Assembly: GCF_964340395.1 (NCBI RefSeq)
Contig: NC_135550.1
Coordinates: 32,986,176 to 33,046,175, forward strand
Direction: 5' to 3'
Source: Glandiceps talaboti
Lineage: Eukaryota; Hemichordata; Enteropneusta; Spengelidae
Length of the DNA stretch: 60,000 nucleotides
Shown: one piece after another, positions 49,484 through 60,000 of the stretch
How the letters are laid out: every line of letters begins with the position of its first letter
Position numbering within the stretch: position 1 is the first letter of the stretch
The notes under the pieces: model-generated
What the model saw: the letters and a program-made list of their open reading frames with translations, nothing else
Databases searched by the model: none
Told to the model about the DNA's origin: nothing
Translations under genes and position numbers: made by a program

Positions 49484-52400
49484 CAATGATTGATTTATTC
49501 ATTCATTCATTCACTCACTCACTCTCACTCACTCACTCACTCACTCACTCATTCATTCATTCATTCATTGATAAACCAAACAACTGATAAGTAGATTATG
49601 GTGTTATCATTTATGAGATGAAATTTGCATGCAAGCCTTCCTATCAAAATCCATATATCAATGATTAGTTGGAATAAAGTTTGAACTTTAGTATATTGTT
49701 ACAATACAGTTATGGGTTGAGATTTGTTTTTGTAATGTAATTAGTTTTTATAATTGTTTTTAAATATAACCCCAATAAAGTCATGCTTGTGTGACTCACA
49801 GTGGTATATCATATTAAAAGACAGTACATAAAATTGACAACAACCCTTCAAGTTATGTTACTACTAACTGTTCAGGTAACTTGCCTCTTGCGTATTCCAA
49901 ATATTTATTGAAAATGTTCATAAAATTAACTAACAAGTATGCCCTTCTCACTTATTGTTAACATATTAATGACAAAATTGTGGGAGGATATGGTACAGAT
50001 TGGTAGATGAATGCTATCAACATGTTTAATCTTTATATTGGGTAAATGAATGGTTCATACCAGTTCCTTTTTCTGTTTGTTTATTTTGAAACATATAATT
50101 CAGATGTCAACAGATAAACCATTGTATCCATTACAAAAATGTGCAACCTAAAGTTTTCTAGCCCACCCTACTGCAACCATTTATCAAGTTGACTTATTTT
50201 ATACTGCCTTTCAAATAGATTTAGAAGGTGTTCATATATTATGTAAGTTAGTATTAAGTAGTAATTCACTCCTATTAATTATTTCTTGACCAGTAGAGTT
50301 TCATATCATAACTATGTGATCCTTAATATACATACATTTCCAAAACTCATTATGAGAACATAATGTACTACACTTCTAAAAGATTTGCTATCAACACTTC
50401 TTGTTACATACATCATGCAACAAAAAGTACATGAATAATGAACTTCCAAGACAAACTGTGTATCTGAAAATAATATTTATCACTTAAAAACCTGATTTTT
50501 AATTTGTCCTTGCATATACTTGTACAACTTTTATCTTGAAGTTGATATCGCCACATCACATGATCCCCTAACACTTTATCTTAGATGGCACTATCTATTA
50601 CTATCTAGAGGGAGATATTAATTAAAGGCCCATGATTCCATCCCAGGTTCATCCATCAGAGTTATCTGTGGAGCCATGATGATTATATAGGATTAATCAT
50701 TCTTTTGTTCAGGCCCAACTTCTTTTGTACTTCTACTAGTACTACACAAATACAAATTTTAATCACAATGCAACATAAGAGAGAAGCCCTTAGTGCATTG
50801 AGGAATACATACACCCATAGTCTCTATATCTTAAGATCTGATGACTGTCAACTACATGCTTCAACATCAACTGTCCCTATGCTTCAAAAAGAAGCCAATC
50901 CTAACAACGAAATTTTTCTTCTTTTTTTTTACATTTTCTTGCAGTTGCCCCAGCTATATGGGAAGCCAAGATGCTTGAGGTATGTATCATCTGTCGACCC
51001 AATCAAGAAAAAGTGGCAATAGCAGTTCTTTAATGTATGATATATATATAGATTTATTGTAGAGGTATTTTACTTTCATGACCAAGTCCAATAAAGTAAA
51101 CTGTTCTACTGAAGGTATAGGTATGTAAATGGGTTCAGAGATAATATTATATTTTGTCATCCTTATATTGGGTGAGTACATCTACTACATAAAGTATGGT
51201 AACCCACCCCCCCCCCCACCCCCACCCCCCAAATTTAAACTGAAAATACAAGTTTGTCTATATTTCTGTGAAAGCTGATGGAAGTTTGAGTTTCTACACC
51301 TCAACTGCCCCAAACAAACCTTAGAGTGAGTGGTGGACACACACTACAGCCTTAAAGTTGCTGTGGAACCTAACCCAATTTGATTTATTCGTGGCCAATG
51401 TATGTTTTTTCCTCCTTATACATGTACATAATTGATAACTTGTGTATCTACCTTGTATCTGATTATCTATCATAGATTGATGCATCTAAGGAATTTGAGG
51501 CACGTGTCAGGATAACATACGATAGTTACAATGAAAGAATACATACTATGGAAGAAGTCAATCTTCATGATAAGAAAGATTTCTTTGAATCCTTGTATCT
51601 GCACAAAGAGGTAAGGCAAATGTAGAAGTGATGTATGAACATGATATGATTTATAACAAGAAAGAGTGACTTATAGGAAATAAATGTTACTTATTATTGA
51701 AGTAAACAATCCAATTAGATCAAAGACAACTTGTTTTTATCAATCTTGTAGAGCTGTTATAGAGAGTAGTAACTTCAATCACAGACCTTACATGACGGTC
51801 TGTGCTTCAATTTGCTACTTTACATAACAATGCATGTTAACAAAATTTCACATTTTTGCTGGTCACTTGCTACTCCAGATAAGAGAAGTTTGATACACAA
51901 AAACATTTGATTAATCTCGTAAGAAATGAAATATGGATTTTAATTTTTTCCAAATGTAATAAAATATAGATATGCATATTTTGAACAGGAAGTGGTACTG
52001 ACTAACTGAAATGAGTGATGACTGTAGACATAAAAATGATATGATTTGTGTTACTATATTATAGTGACTGAAGTACATATATAAACTAAAGAAGATGTGA
52101 TACTGAGAAACTGAAAGTTGTAATCTTATCTGTAAATTCAGGGCAAAGAATACCAAATCAACTTGAAGACAAAAGAATGCAAAGTGTCTCAGCTGACCAG
52201 ACCCTTCAGACCAATTGAAATTCCCAAAAATGCTACATTTTATGGTGAAACCATCATTGGTAGTTTGGCTGCACCAGGAGAAGGTGTGACTGTACAGTTG
52301 TGGGGTGGACAAACTGAACATGGTGAGTGAAACCATCATTGGTAGTTTGGCTGCACCAGGGGAAGGTGTGACTGTACAGTTGTGGGGTGGACAAACTGAA

Positions 52401-54137
52401 CATGGTGAGTGAAACCATCATTGGTAGTTTGGCTGCACCAGGGGAAGGTGTGACACTACAGTTGTGGGGTGGACAAACTGAACCATGGTGAGTGAAACCA
52501 TCATTGGTAGTTTGGCTGCACCAGGGGAAGTTTGGCTGCACCAGGGGAAGGTGTGACTGTACAGTTGTGGGGTGGACAAACTGAACGTGGTGAGTGAAAC
52601 TATCATTGGTAGTTTGGCTGCACCAGGGGAAGGTGTGACTGTACAGTTGTGGGGTGGACAAACTGAACATGGTGAGTGAAACCATCATTGGTAGTTTGGC
52701 TGCACCAGGGGAAGGTGTGACTGTACAGTTGTGGGGTGGACAAACTGAACATGGTGAGTGAAACTATCATTGGTAGTTTGGCTGCACCAGGGGAAGGTGT
52801 GACTGTACAGTTGTGGGGTGGACAAACTGAACCATGGTGAGTGAAACCATCATTGGTAGTTTGGCTGCACCAGGGGAAGTTTGGCTGCACCAGGGGAAGG
52901 TGTGACTGTACAGTTGTGGGGTGGACAAACTGAACATGGTGAGTGAAACTATCATTGGTAGTTTGGCTGCACCAGGGGAAGGTGTGACTGTACAGTTGTG
53001 GGGTGGACAAACTGAACCATGGTGAGTGAAACCATCATTGGTAGTTTGGCTGCACCAGGGGAAGGTGTGACTGTACAGTTGTGGGGTGGACAAACTGAAC
53101 CATGGTGAGTGAAACCATCATTGGTAGTTGGGCTGCACCAGGGGAAGGTGTGACTGTACAGTTGTGGGGTGGACAAACTGAACCATGGTGAGTGAAAATA
53201 TTGGGACGTTTGTCACAAATGTATAATATTTTTGAATATGAAGAGAAAACAATAATTCTATATATGGGAAAGGTGACATTAATATCTTGAAAGATTAAAC
53301 TAGTGTCAAACACTACCAATACTAAGATAAGAATGAAACTTTCCCTAAATTTAAGCAAAACCTGTGTCATCATAAGGTGTTTTGATACACCAAAGTATAG
53401 TGCATTCCCCTATTATCAATCAAAGTTGACTCATTTGCTTATAAAAGCAGTCAGTATTCCTCAAACAAAGTTTTAACCCTGACATGGTTGTGTACAGGTC
53501 GTTATGCTGGTTCCTGGACTGTGAAGGGATGTATTCCAGTAACAGATGTGTATTTCAGTAACAGAACTGGTCTAGTTCACTCCAGGTTAGTACTAACATA
53601 TTTGATAAGACGCTACACTCCATACATATTGGCATTTTATGACTGACAACAGAGTAGGAATTGAAACCAAAACTTCTGTTGTCTTGATCTTTCCATTTGT
53701 CAGCAATTTAATCCAACATTCAAAATTTGATCATAAACAAGTAGTCACAATCAAAGCTATGAACATCATTTAGATTTTTAGACTTCAAGATATGTCGTGT
53801 CGTTCCACTCCATCATGGTGTACCTTACAGACTATTTGATTTTTAAAGCATTCAGTAAAAACTAATATTTACAATTTGAACCAAATCGATTCCTGTGATA
53901 ATGTTCCTATTCTTACAGATACCATACATCCTTGGTACGAAAGTATCATTTATCTTTAGTAATAGTAAAATTGCCTAATATTGGAATCTAGTTTTTGAAG
54001 TGACTAAGTAGCTTTCTATTCTACTATGTCATATATTTGTTAATTACTCTTCAATCTTTTCCTCCCACAGTTTCTATGATGTTGTTGCTGGCATCCATGA
54101 TCCCAATGTTTTTATCCCACCCAAGGAATGCATGTAG
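48687..54137 (+). CDS. Ependymin-related protein gene B (whole CDS span)
   Basis: Exons: 48687-48753, 50945-50979, 51476-51610, 52142-52322, 53498-53585 and 54071-54137. Intron phases (1, 0, 0, 1, 2) and the lengths of exons 1-4 and 6 equal those of gene A, so the pair is a tandem duplication. The product is 190 residues: signal peptide 1-16 ending VYG, cysteines 22, 92, 151 and 189, sequons N109 (NAT) and N161 (NRT), and the motifs QLTRPFRPIEIP, QLWGGQTEH, GSWTVKGCIP and IHDPNVFIPP. It should be secreted and disulfide-bonded like other ependymin-family proteins. Intron 4 begins with about ten tandem copies of the end of exon 4 including its donor site. The reading frame is intact only if the first donor at 52323 is used. 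Use of any later donor reads into TGA within three codons. Confidence 0.92.
49408..49570. repeat. (TTGA)n followed by (CATT)n/(CACT)n tetranucleotide repeats
   Basis: About 19 TGAT/TTGA units, a short spacer, then CATT and CACT units. It lies in intron 1 of ependymin-related B. Confidence 0.95.
50945..50979 (+). CDS. Ependymin-related B, exon 2
   Basis: A 35-base exon after a T-rich tract and TTGCAG, encoding VAPAIWEAKMLE. Donor GTATGT. Confidence 0.88.
51476..51610 (+). CDS. Ependymin-related B, exon 3
   Basis: 135 bases, phase 0 to 0, encoding IDASKEFEAR through LYLHKE. Acceptor ATCATAG, donor GTAAGG. Confidence 0.92.
52142..52322 (+). CDS. Ependymin-related B, exon 4 (source of the splice-donor array)
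   Basis: 181 bases, acceptor AAATTCAG, donor GTGAGT at 52323. It encodes the core with Cys92, the N109 sequon and QLWGGQTEH. The last 74 bases of this exon are the parent of the tandem copies that follow. The copies carry small differences from the exon (for example GGGGAA instead of GGAGAA), as expected for an array that diverged after forming. Confidence 0.92.
52323..53200 (+). repeat. 82-bp tandem array made of exon-4 end plus splice donor
   Basis: Ten tandem copies with period 82-83 bp, two of them 102 bp through a 20-bp internal duplication. Each copy holds the last 74 bases of exon 4 of ependymin-related B plus a few intron bases. GTGAGT donors occur at 52323, 52405, 52488, 52590, 52672, 52754, 52837, 52939, 53022, 53105 and 53188. 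The order of unit lengths (82, 83, 102, 82, then 82, 83, 102, 83) shows that blocks of several units were duplicated together. The breakpoint lies at a shared GTGA between the exon and the donor. Confidence 0.95.
53498..53585 (+). CDS. Ependymin-related B, exon 5
   Basis: 88 bases (one codon shorter than in gene A), encoding GRYAGSWTVKGCIP and the NRT sequon. Acceptor TGTACAG, donor GTTAGT, phase 2. Confidence 0.92.
54071..54137 (+). CDS. Ependymin-related B, exon 6 (C-terminus)
   Basis: 67 bases from acceptor CTCCCACAG to TAG, encoding FYDVVAGIHDPNVFIPPKEC and a final Met, the same end as gene A. Confidence 0.92.
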
Positions 54138-54378
54138 TGCAACACATACCACATACCGTAGTATTGGTTGTGTACTTACATGGCAGTATGTAGAGGTGAT
54201 ACTTAGCAGTGCACGTAGAGGTGTAACTAAGTAGAGTACAATACAGTTACCTATGCATATATACCACACTTTGTAGATTTAATAATCAAGTGCAAATATC
54301 TGTAAACAAATGAGTGGATGTAATTTTTTATAATGAGAATGAAGTATTTGTATATCAAATATTTTGGGGAAAAGTTGT

Positions 54379-54384
54379 AATAAA
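54379..54384 (+). terminator. Candidate polyadenylation signal of ependymin-related B
   Basis: AATAAA 242 bases after the stop codon at 54137, in an A+T-rich 3' region. Confidence 0.5.
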
Positions 54385-54550
54385 ATAATGGTGTAAAATT
54401 GTCAACATATAGTTCTCCATATTCATGGATGGAATGTGAAAGACTTGTTTAGTGAATGTGTGTTTATTCACTAAAGTAATGTGTGTAAATTAGAAAAATC
54501 CATAACACTTTCTAATTTCCCCAACCAACTCTGCATGTATATTGAATAAC

Positions 54551-54905
54551 AGTCCCCCAACCAGAATGATCAGACAGGTAGCTACACACAACCAGTAAAT
54601 CTGCACGTAAATTAGTCCCTCAACCAGAGTGGCCAGGCAACTGCACACCACAGTCTCGCAACCAGAATGATCGGAGAGCTACACACAACCAGTAAATCTG
54701 CATGTAAATTACAGTCGTACCTCAACCAGAGTGGCCAGGTAACTGCACACCAAAGTCTCCCAACCAGAATGATCAGACAGCTACACACAACCAGTAAATA
54801 TGCATGTAAATTACAGTCGTACCTCAACCAGAGTGGCCAGGTAACTGCACACCACAGTCTCTCAACCAAAATGATCAGACAGCTACAAACAACCAGTAAA
54901 TCTGG
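54551..54905. repeat. ~102-bp tandem repeat, about 3.5 copies, 3' of ependymin-related B
   Basis: Units contain CTACACACAACCAGTAAATC, CCTCAACCAGAGTGGCCAGG and CAACCAGAATGATCAGACAG. They start at about 54581, 54678, 54780 and 54882. Confidence 0.93.
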
Positions 54906-55149
54906 AGATAATAATCAGTTTCTTTCTGAATTATTACACCAGTATTTATCACCTCACAACATAAACACTAAAGATGCCCAAGTGTGTGAATCAGTGAATG
55001 CCCAGCTGGTCTAACCATTTACGAGTGTGTATCAAAATTGTAGAACTCTATATGCATTTATGCATATTTTATTCTTGGTGTTTACAACCATCTCCCACTA
55101 ACCCATTAAAAAATTATATGTACTCGAGTGTGTGGGTTGTTTTTTTTTT

Positions 55150-55198
<49 letters not shown>

Positions 55199-55203
55199 CG
55201 CGT
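55150..55203. repeat. (TG)n(CG)n alternating tract
   Basis: About 20 TG units followed by CGCGCGCGCGCG. Alternating purine-pyrimidine sequence with a CG core is the classic Z-DNA-forming pattern. It ends 60 bases before the 33-bp satellite. Confidence 0.95.
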
Positions 55204-55270
55204 GAAAATAAAAGTGTTCTCAGCTACGTATCTCCAGTGAGATCACAAGCATTATAAACATAGCAAGTAG

Positions 55271-58200
55271 GTACATCAAGGTAGGCAGTATACATGTACA
55301 CATCCTCGAGTACATCAAGGTTGGCAGTATACACGTCCTTGTGTACATCAAGGTAGGCAGTATACATGTCCTTGTGTACATCAAGGTAGGCAGTATACAA
55401 GTCCTCGTGTACATCAAGGTTGGCAGTATACATGTCCTTGAGTACATCAAGGTTGGCAGTATACATGTCCTTGTGTACATCAAGGTAGGCAGTATACATG
55501 TCCTTAAGTACATCAAGGTTGGCAGTATACACATCCTTGAGTACATCAAGGTGGGCAGTACACACGTCCTTGTGTACATCAAGGTTGGCAGTATACACGT
55601 CCTTGTGTACATCAAGGTTGGCAGTATACAAGTCCTCGTGTACATCAAGGTTGGCAGTATACATGTCCTTGAGTACATCAAGGTTGGCAGTATACATGTC
55701 CTTGTGTACATCAAGGTAGGCAGTATACATGTCCTTGTGTACATCAAGGTAGGCAGTATACATGTCCTTGTGTACATCAAGGTAGGCAGTATACATGTCC
55801 TTGAATACATCAAGGTATTAGGCAGTATACATGTCCTTGAGTACATCAAGGTAGGCAGTATACATGTCCTTGAGTACATCAAGGTAGGCAGTATACACAT
55901 CCTTGAGTACATGAAGGTGGGCAGTACACACGTCCTTGTGTACATCAAGGTGGGCAGTACACACGTCCTTGTGTACATCAAGGTAGGCAGTATACATGTC
56001 CTTGTGTACATCAAGGTAGGCAGTATACATGTCCTTGAATACATCAAGGTATTAGGCAGTATACATGTCCTTGAGTACATCAAGGTAGGCAGTATACATG
56101 TCCTTGAGTACATCAAGGTAGGCAGTATATATGTCCTTGTGTACATCAAGGTAGGCAGTATACATGTCCTTGTGTACATCAAGGTAGGCAGTATACACAT
56201 CCTTGAGTACATCAAGGTAGGCAGTATACATGCCCTTGAGTACATCAAGGTAGGCAATATACATGTACACATCCTTGAGTACATCAAGGTAGGCAGTATA
56301 CACGTCCTTGAGTACATCAAGGTAGGCAGTATACATGTCCTTGAGTACATCAAGGTAGGCAGTATACACATCCTTGAGTACATCAAGGTAGGCAGTATAC
56401 ACGTCCTTGAGTACATCAAGGTAGGCAGTATACACATCCTTGAGTACATCAAGGTGGGCAGTACACACATCCTTGAGTACATCAAGGTAGGCAGTATACA
56501 TGCCCTTGAGTACATCAAGGTATGCAGTATACATGTCCTTGTGTACATCAAGGTAGGCAGTATACATGTCCTTGTGTACATCAAGGTAGGCAGTATACAT
56601 GTCCTTGAGTACATCAAGGTATTAGGCAGTATACACATCCTTGAGTACATCAAGGTAGGCAGTATACATGTCCTTGAGTACATCAAGGTGGGCAGTACAC
56701 ACATCCTTGAGTACATCAAGGTATTAGGCAGTATACACATCCTTGAGTACATCAAGGTAGGCAGTATACATGTCCTTGAGTACATCAAGGTGGGCGGTAT
56801 ACATGTCCTTGTGTACATCAAGGTATGCAGTATACATGTCCTTGAGTACATCAAGGTATTAGGCAGTATACACATCCTTGAGTACATCAAGGTAGGCAGT
56901 ATACATGTCCTTGAGTACATCAAGGTGGGCAGTACACACATCCTTGAGTACATCAAGGTATTAGGCAGTATACACATCCTTGAGTACATCAAGGTAGGCA
57001 GTATACACATCCTTGAGTACATCAAGGTGGGCGGTATACATGTCCTTGTGTACATCAAGGTATGCAGTATACATGTCCTTGTGTACATCAAGGTAGGCAG
57101 TATACATGTCCTTGTGTACATCAAGGTAGGCAGTATACATGTCCTTGAGTACATCAAGGTAGGCAGTATACATGTCCTTGAGTACATCAAGGTGGGCAGT
57201 ACACACATCCTTGAGTACATCAAGGTGTTAGGCAGTATACACATCCTTGAGTACATCAAAGTAGGCAGTATACATGTCCTTGTGTACATCAAGGTAGGCA
57301 GTATACATGTCCTTGAGTACATCAAGGTGGGCAGTATACATGTCCTTGTGTACATCAAGGTAGGCAGTATACATGTCCTTGAGTACATCAAGGTGGGCAG
57401 TACACACATCCTTGAGTACATCAAGGTATTAGGCAGTATACATGTCCTTGTGTACATCAAGGTTGGCAGTATACACATCCTTGAGTACATCAAGGTAGGC
57501 AGTATACATGTCCTTGAGTACATCAAGGTAAGCAGTATACATGTCCTTAAGTACATCAAGGTAGGTAGTATACATGTCCTTGTGTACATCAAGGTAGGCA
57601 GTATACACATCCTTGAGTACATCAAGGTAGGTAGTATACATGTCCTTGAGTACATCAAGGTAAGCAGTATACATGTCCTTGTGTACATCAAGGTTGGCAG
57701 TATACACATCCTTGAGTACATCAAGGTAGGCAGTATACATGTCCTTGAGTACATCAAGGTAGGCAGTATACATGTCCTTGAGTACATCAAGGTAGGCAGT
57801 ATACATGTCCTTGAGTACATCAAGGTAGGCAGTATACATGTCCTTGAGTACATCAAGGTATTAGGCAGTATACACATCCTTGAGTACATCAAGGTGGGCA
57901 GTATACACATCCTTGTGTACATCAAGGTAGGCAGTATACATGTCCTTGTGTACATCAAGGTATGCAGTATACACATCCTTGTGTACATCAAGGTATGCAG
58001 TATACATGTCCTTGTGTACATCAAGGTAGGCAGTATACATGTCCTTGTGTACATCAAGGTATGCAGTATACACATCCTTGAGTACATCAAGGTAGGCAGT
58101 ACACACGTCCTTGTGTACATCAAGGTGGGCAGTATACACGTCCTTGTGTACATCAAGGTAGGCAGTATACATGTCCTTGTGTACAGCAAGGTAGGCAGTA

Positions 58201-58375
58201 TACATGTCCTTGTGTACATCAAGGTAGGCAGTATACATGTCCTTGTGTACATCAAGGTAGGCAGTATACACATCCTTGAGTACATCAAGGTAGGCAGTAT
58301 ACACGTCCTTGTGTACATCAAGGTAGACAGTATACATGTCCTTGTGTACATCAAGGTATTAGGCAGTATACACGC
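55271..58375. repeat. 33-bp minisatellite, about 93 copies
   Basis: The unit reads GTACATCAAGGTAGGCAGTA followed by TACATGTCCTTGA. Variants are mainly GAGTAC/GTGTAC, CACATCC/CATGTCC and GGTTGG/GGTGGG. About a dozen units carry a 3-base insertion (GGTATTAGG) and two carry a 6-base insertion (CATGTACACATCC). Because all lengths are multiples of three, the minus strand is open from ATG 58417 to 55220 (1065 codons, period of 11 residues) and the plus strand from 55341 to 58400. Other frames are also mostly open. I treat it as satellite, not as a gene. Confidence 0.97.
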
Positions 58376-59097
58376 CCTCAAGTTGTGTACAACAACATAA
58401 AGTACCAGTACTGCCATTATGATTACCTCTCGATAAAGATGCGGATTTTAAAATATTCACACTTTTACTCATAAAGACATTTGTTTACCAAATTACTATT
58501 TCCCAGACACATTAAAGAAAGTCTCCACTGAGGATTATTGCAAGTACAAAGATTACCCATTCACATGCATGCAGTCATACATAGCAGAACATGGCATGCC
58601 ACTCATATCAGTCTACTGGTGTGTTCAGTTGTGCTAAGGTGGGATTCCCACTCATACTCACACCCAAACACCCACATACACACACACTGAATACTTGATA
58701 CAAAGTACAAATAAGACATGCCAGGATTACATAATACTCTTCCTTTTTTTATTTCTTAGTCATTCACATTTCTGTCAACTTTGAAATTAGTGAACATTCC
58801 TCTTTTAAAATTGAATTTCCATTTCACTACAAGCAGTCTTATTTGCATGTGCTGGCAGCAGAAAACTCCAGATACTGTAATATATTTAAGTTGTCAAGTT
58901 CAAGCAAGTGAAAACTGTAAATTCTAAGTCCATAGACATGCTTGTCAACATTTCAAATAAAATTCAAACTAAAATAAGTTATTTTCTCTGTGAGTACATG
59001 ATCAAAAGCAGCAGTCAAATTCCCATCATAAGGATGACGCCTGCACTTTTTGTGGAGTGTATATCCATGATGACTTTCAAGGAGAAAAGTAGGAACT

Positions 59098-59250
59098 ATA
59101 GTGGACCAATCATGTCCTTTGCTGCAGAGAAGTATTAATTACCATGGACTAATCATATCCCTTCATTCAATAAGGTAAACTACCATGGACCAATCATATA
59201 CTTCCTTCCAGAAAGGTACAATCTACCATGGACCAATCATATCCTTCAGT
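59098..59250. repeat. ~50-bp degenerate repeat with ACCATGGACCAATCATAT
   Basis: Four copies of a GTGGACCAATCATRT-like phrase at about 59101, 59142, 59184 and 59229, each holding a CCAAT motif. It lies just 3' of the COQ8 terminal exon. Confidence 0.7.
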
Positions 59251-59392
59251 ACACTGAGTGAAAATACCTCACAACATCAAATTCATCACTTGTTTGCTCC
59301 ACACCTGAAAACATTCCAGCCTTGTTGCAGGTACAGCTGCCCTATGGTGTGCACTGGTTTTGAAGTCTCATGCAATTTCAGGTAAATGTCAG

Positions 59393-59668
59393 TCACTCTG
59401 GAAAATCATAATTGTCCCATACTTTATCAAAGAGTTCCTTGCACTGAATGATGGCATGCAGTTTTGAACAGAGGAGAAATGAACCAGCCATTTTCCTGTG
59501 AAGTGAGTAACTTTCTTCTGGTGGAGGAGCCAATCTGTGTTTTAGCATTGTTGGTATCAGATTGTGTATTCTCCGTGTTGTGTCTTGGTTGGCAAAATTG
59601 AAGGGTTCAGCTTTGGCAAAGGCTTCACCAAGAATCATGACAGCTTCTATGTGTGCATCCTCCATTGT
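59393..59668 (-). CDS. COQ8: COQ8/ADCK (UbiB family) atypical kinase, last coding exon (partial gene)
   Basis: The exon starts after the acceptor TTTCCATCAG and runs 91 codons to TGA. It encodes the C-terminus of a COQ8A/COQ8B-type mitochondrial protein, recognisable from [55 protein letters not shown] and the final LFDKVW segment. COQ8 proteins are atypical protein-kinase-like ATPases needed for coenzyme Q synthesis. The kinase core, including the KxGQ motif and the AAAS nucleotide-binding segment, would be in upstream exons beyond 60000. Nothing in 59669-60000 looks like the preceding exon. Whether it is COQ8A or COQ8B cannot be told from this exon. Confidence 0.93.
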   Translation of the reverse strand, partial: TMEDAHIEAVMILGEAFAKAEPFNFANQDTTRRIHNLIPTMLKHRLAPPPEESYSLHRKMAGSFLLCSKLHAIIQCKELFDKVWDNYDFPE

Positions 59669-60000
59669 CTGATGGAAATAAAATACAGTGAAATATCACT
59701 GTTATCAGATAGGTGTGTACTATCAACAATAGTAATATTGCATTGCATCCTTGAATGGCAAGTGCTCAGACTTCCAATATTTATAACTTTATTCTCACTA
59801 AATAATTTCCCGGTCTCCCAGTCTAGTGTACGTGATCAATTGCCATATCACCTTATATAAAGTACCATGTCATTCACTTACAAACTTTTAAATTTAAGAC
59901 ACAGGCTTGGCATCTAGACATTTTGAATCAGTGTATTCTGTGAGACTATGTAGTGTGTCATACTGCCAACTTGTCTAGTACATATGCAGTATTATAATAA
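59669..60000. other. Last intron of the COQ8 gene (partial)
   Basis: No minus-strand exon with a donor matching the COQ8 terminal exon was found before the window ends, so at least 330 bases here are intronic. Confidence 0.6.

Noticed and set aside
52254-53176. Minus-strand ORFs (SLSTPQLYSHTFPWCSQ repeats)
   Set aside because: Antisense of the exon-4 derived 82-bp array. They repeat because the DNA repeats.
55220-58417. A 1065-residue repetitive protein on the minus strand and a 1019-residue one on the plus strand
   Set aside because: Both follow from a 33-base unit without stop codons. Several frames are open at once, and no splice or promoter signals support a gene. Kept as a repeat, with the coding question listed as a finding.

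Overview
The window is eukaryotic, A+T-rich and intron-rich. It comes from an invertebrate animal genome, judging by small exons split by GT-AG introns, secreted metazoan protein families, tRNA-derived SINE-like repeats and heavy satellite content. The gene families fit an invertebrate deuterostome (hemichordate, amphioxus or echinoderm) or a lophotrochozoan. The sequence alone does not let me choose between them.

Four genes can be supported. (1) Minus strand, 22115 to 2238: a six-exon gene for a 233-residue secreted protein with a signal peptide, an acidic linker, a small Cys-rich region and one fibronectin type III domain that resembles the first FN3 domain of anosmin-1. Every splice phase is consistent across the model. 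(2) and (3) Plus strand, 41286-45120 and 48687-54137: two tandem ependymin-related genes (191 and 190 residues) with six exons each and identical intron phases, clearly a local duplication. (4) Minus strand, 59668-59393: the last coding exon of a COQ8/ADCK (UbiB family) gene whose other exons lie beyond the right edge. A few further segments look like exons or promoters (38.2-38.5 kb plus strand, 46.4-46.7 kb minus strand, 47.6-47.7 kb minus strand) but could not be assigned.

The rest is intron or intergenic DNA dominated by tandem repeats, which fill roughly 10-11 kb of the 60 kb by my count. Main arrays: 67-bp units at 2.7-3.1 kb, 38-bp at 12.2-12.6 kb, a G-rich 30-bp array at 13.5-14.1 kb, 126-bp at 23.7-24.1 kb, a palindrome-bearing 34-bp array at 26.0-27.9 kb, 39-bp at 34.1-36.5 kb, an 82-bp array at 52.3-53.2 kb and a 33-bp array at 55.3-58.4 kb. 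Long apparent ORFs in the 30-, 33-, 39- and 126-bp arrays arise because the unit length is a multiple of three and the unit lacks stop codons. Dispersed repeats present in more than one copy sit at 8.0-8.9/25.6-26.0/31.3-32.1 kb, 6.7-6.9/14.8-15.0 kb and 25.0-25.3/36.7-36.9 kb.

The most striking structure is the 82-bp array in the second ependymin-related gene. It is an amplified copy of the 3' end of exon 4 together with its splice donor, giving eleven consecutive donor sites in a row, of which only the first preserves the reading frame.
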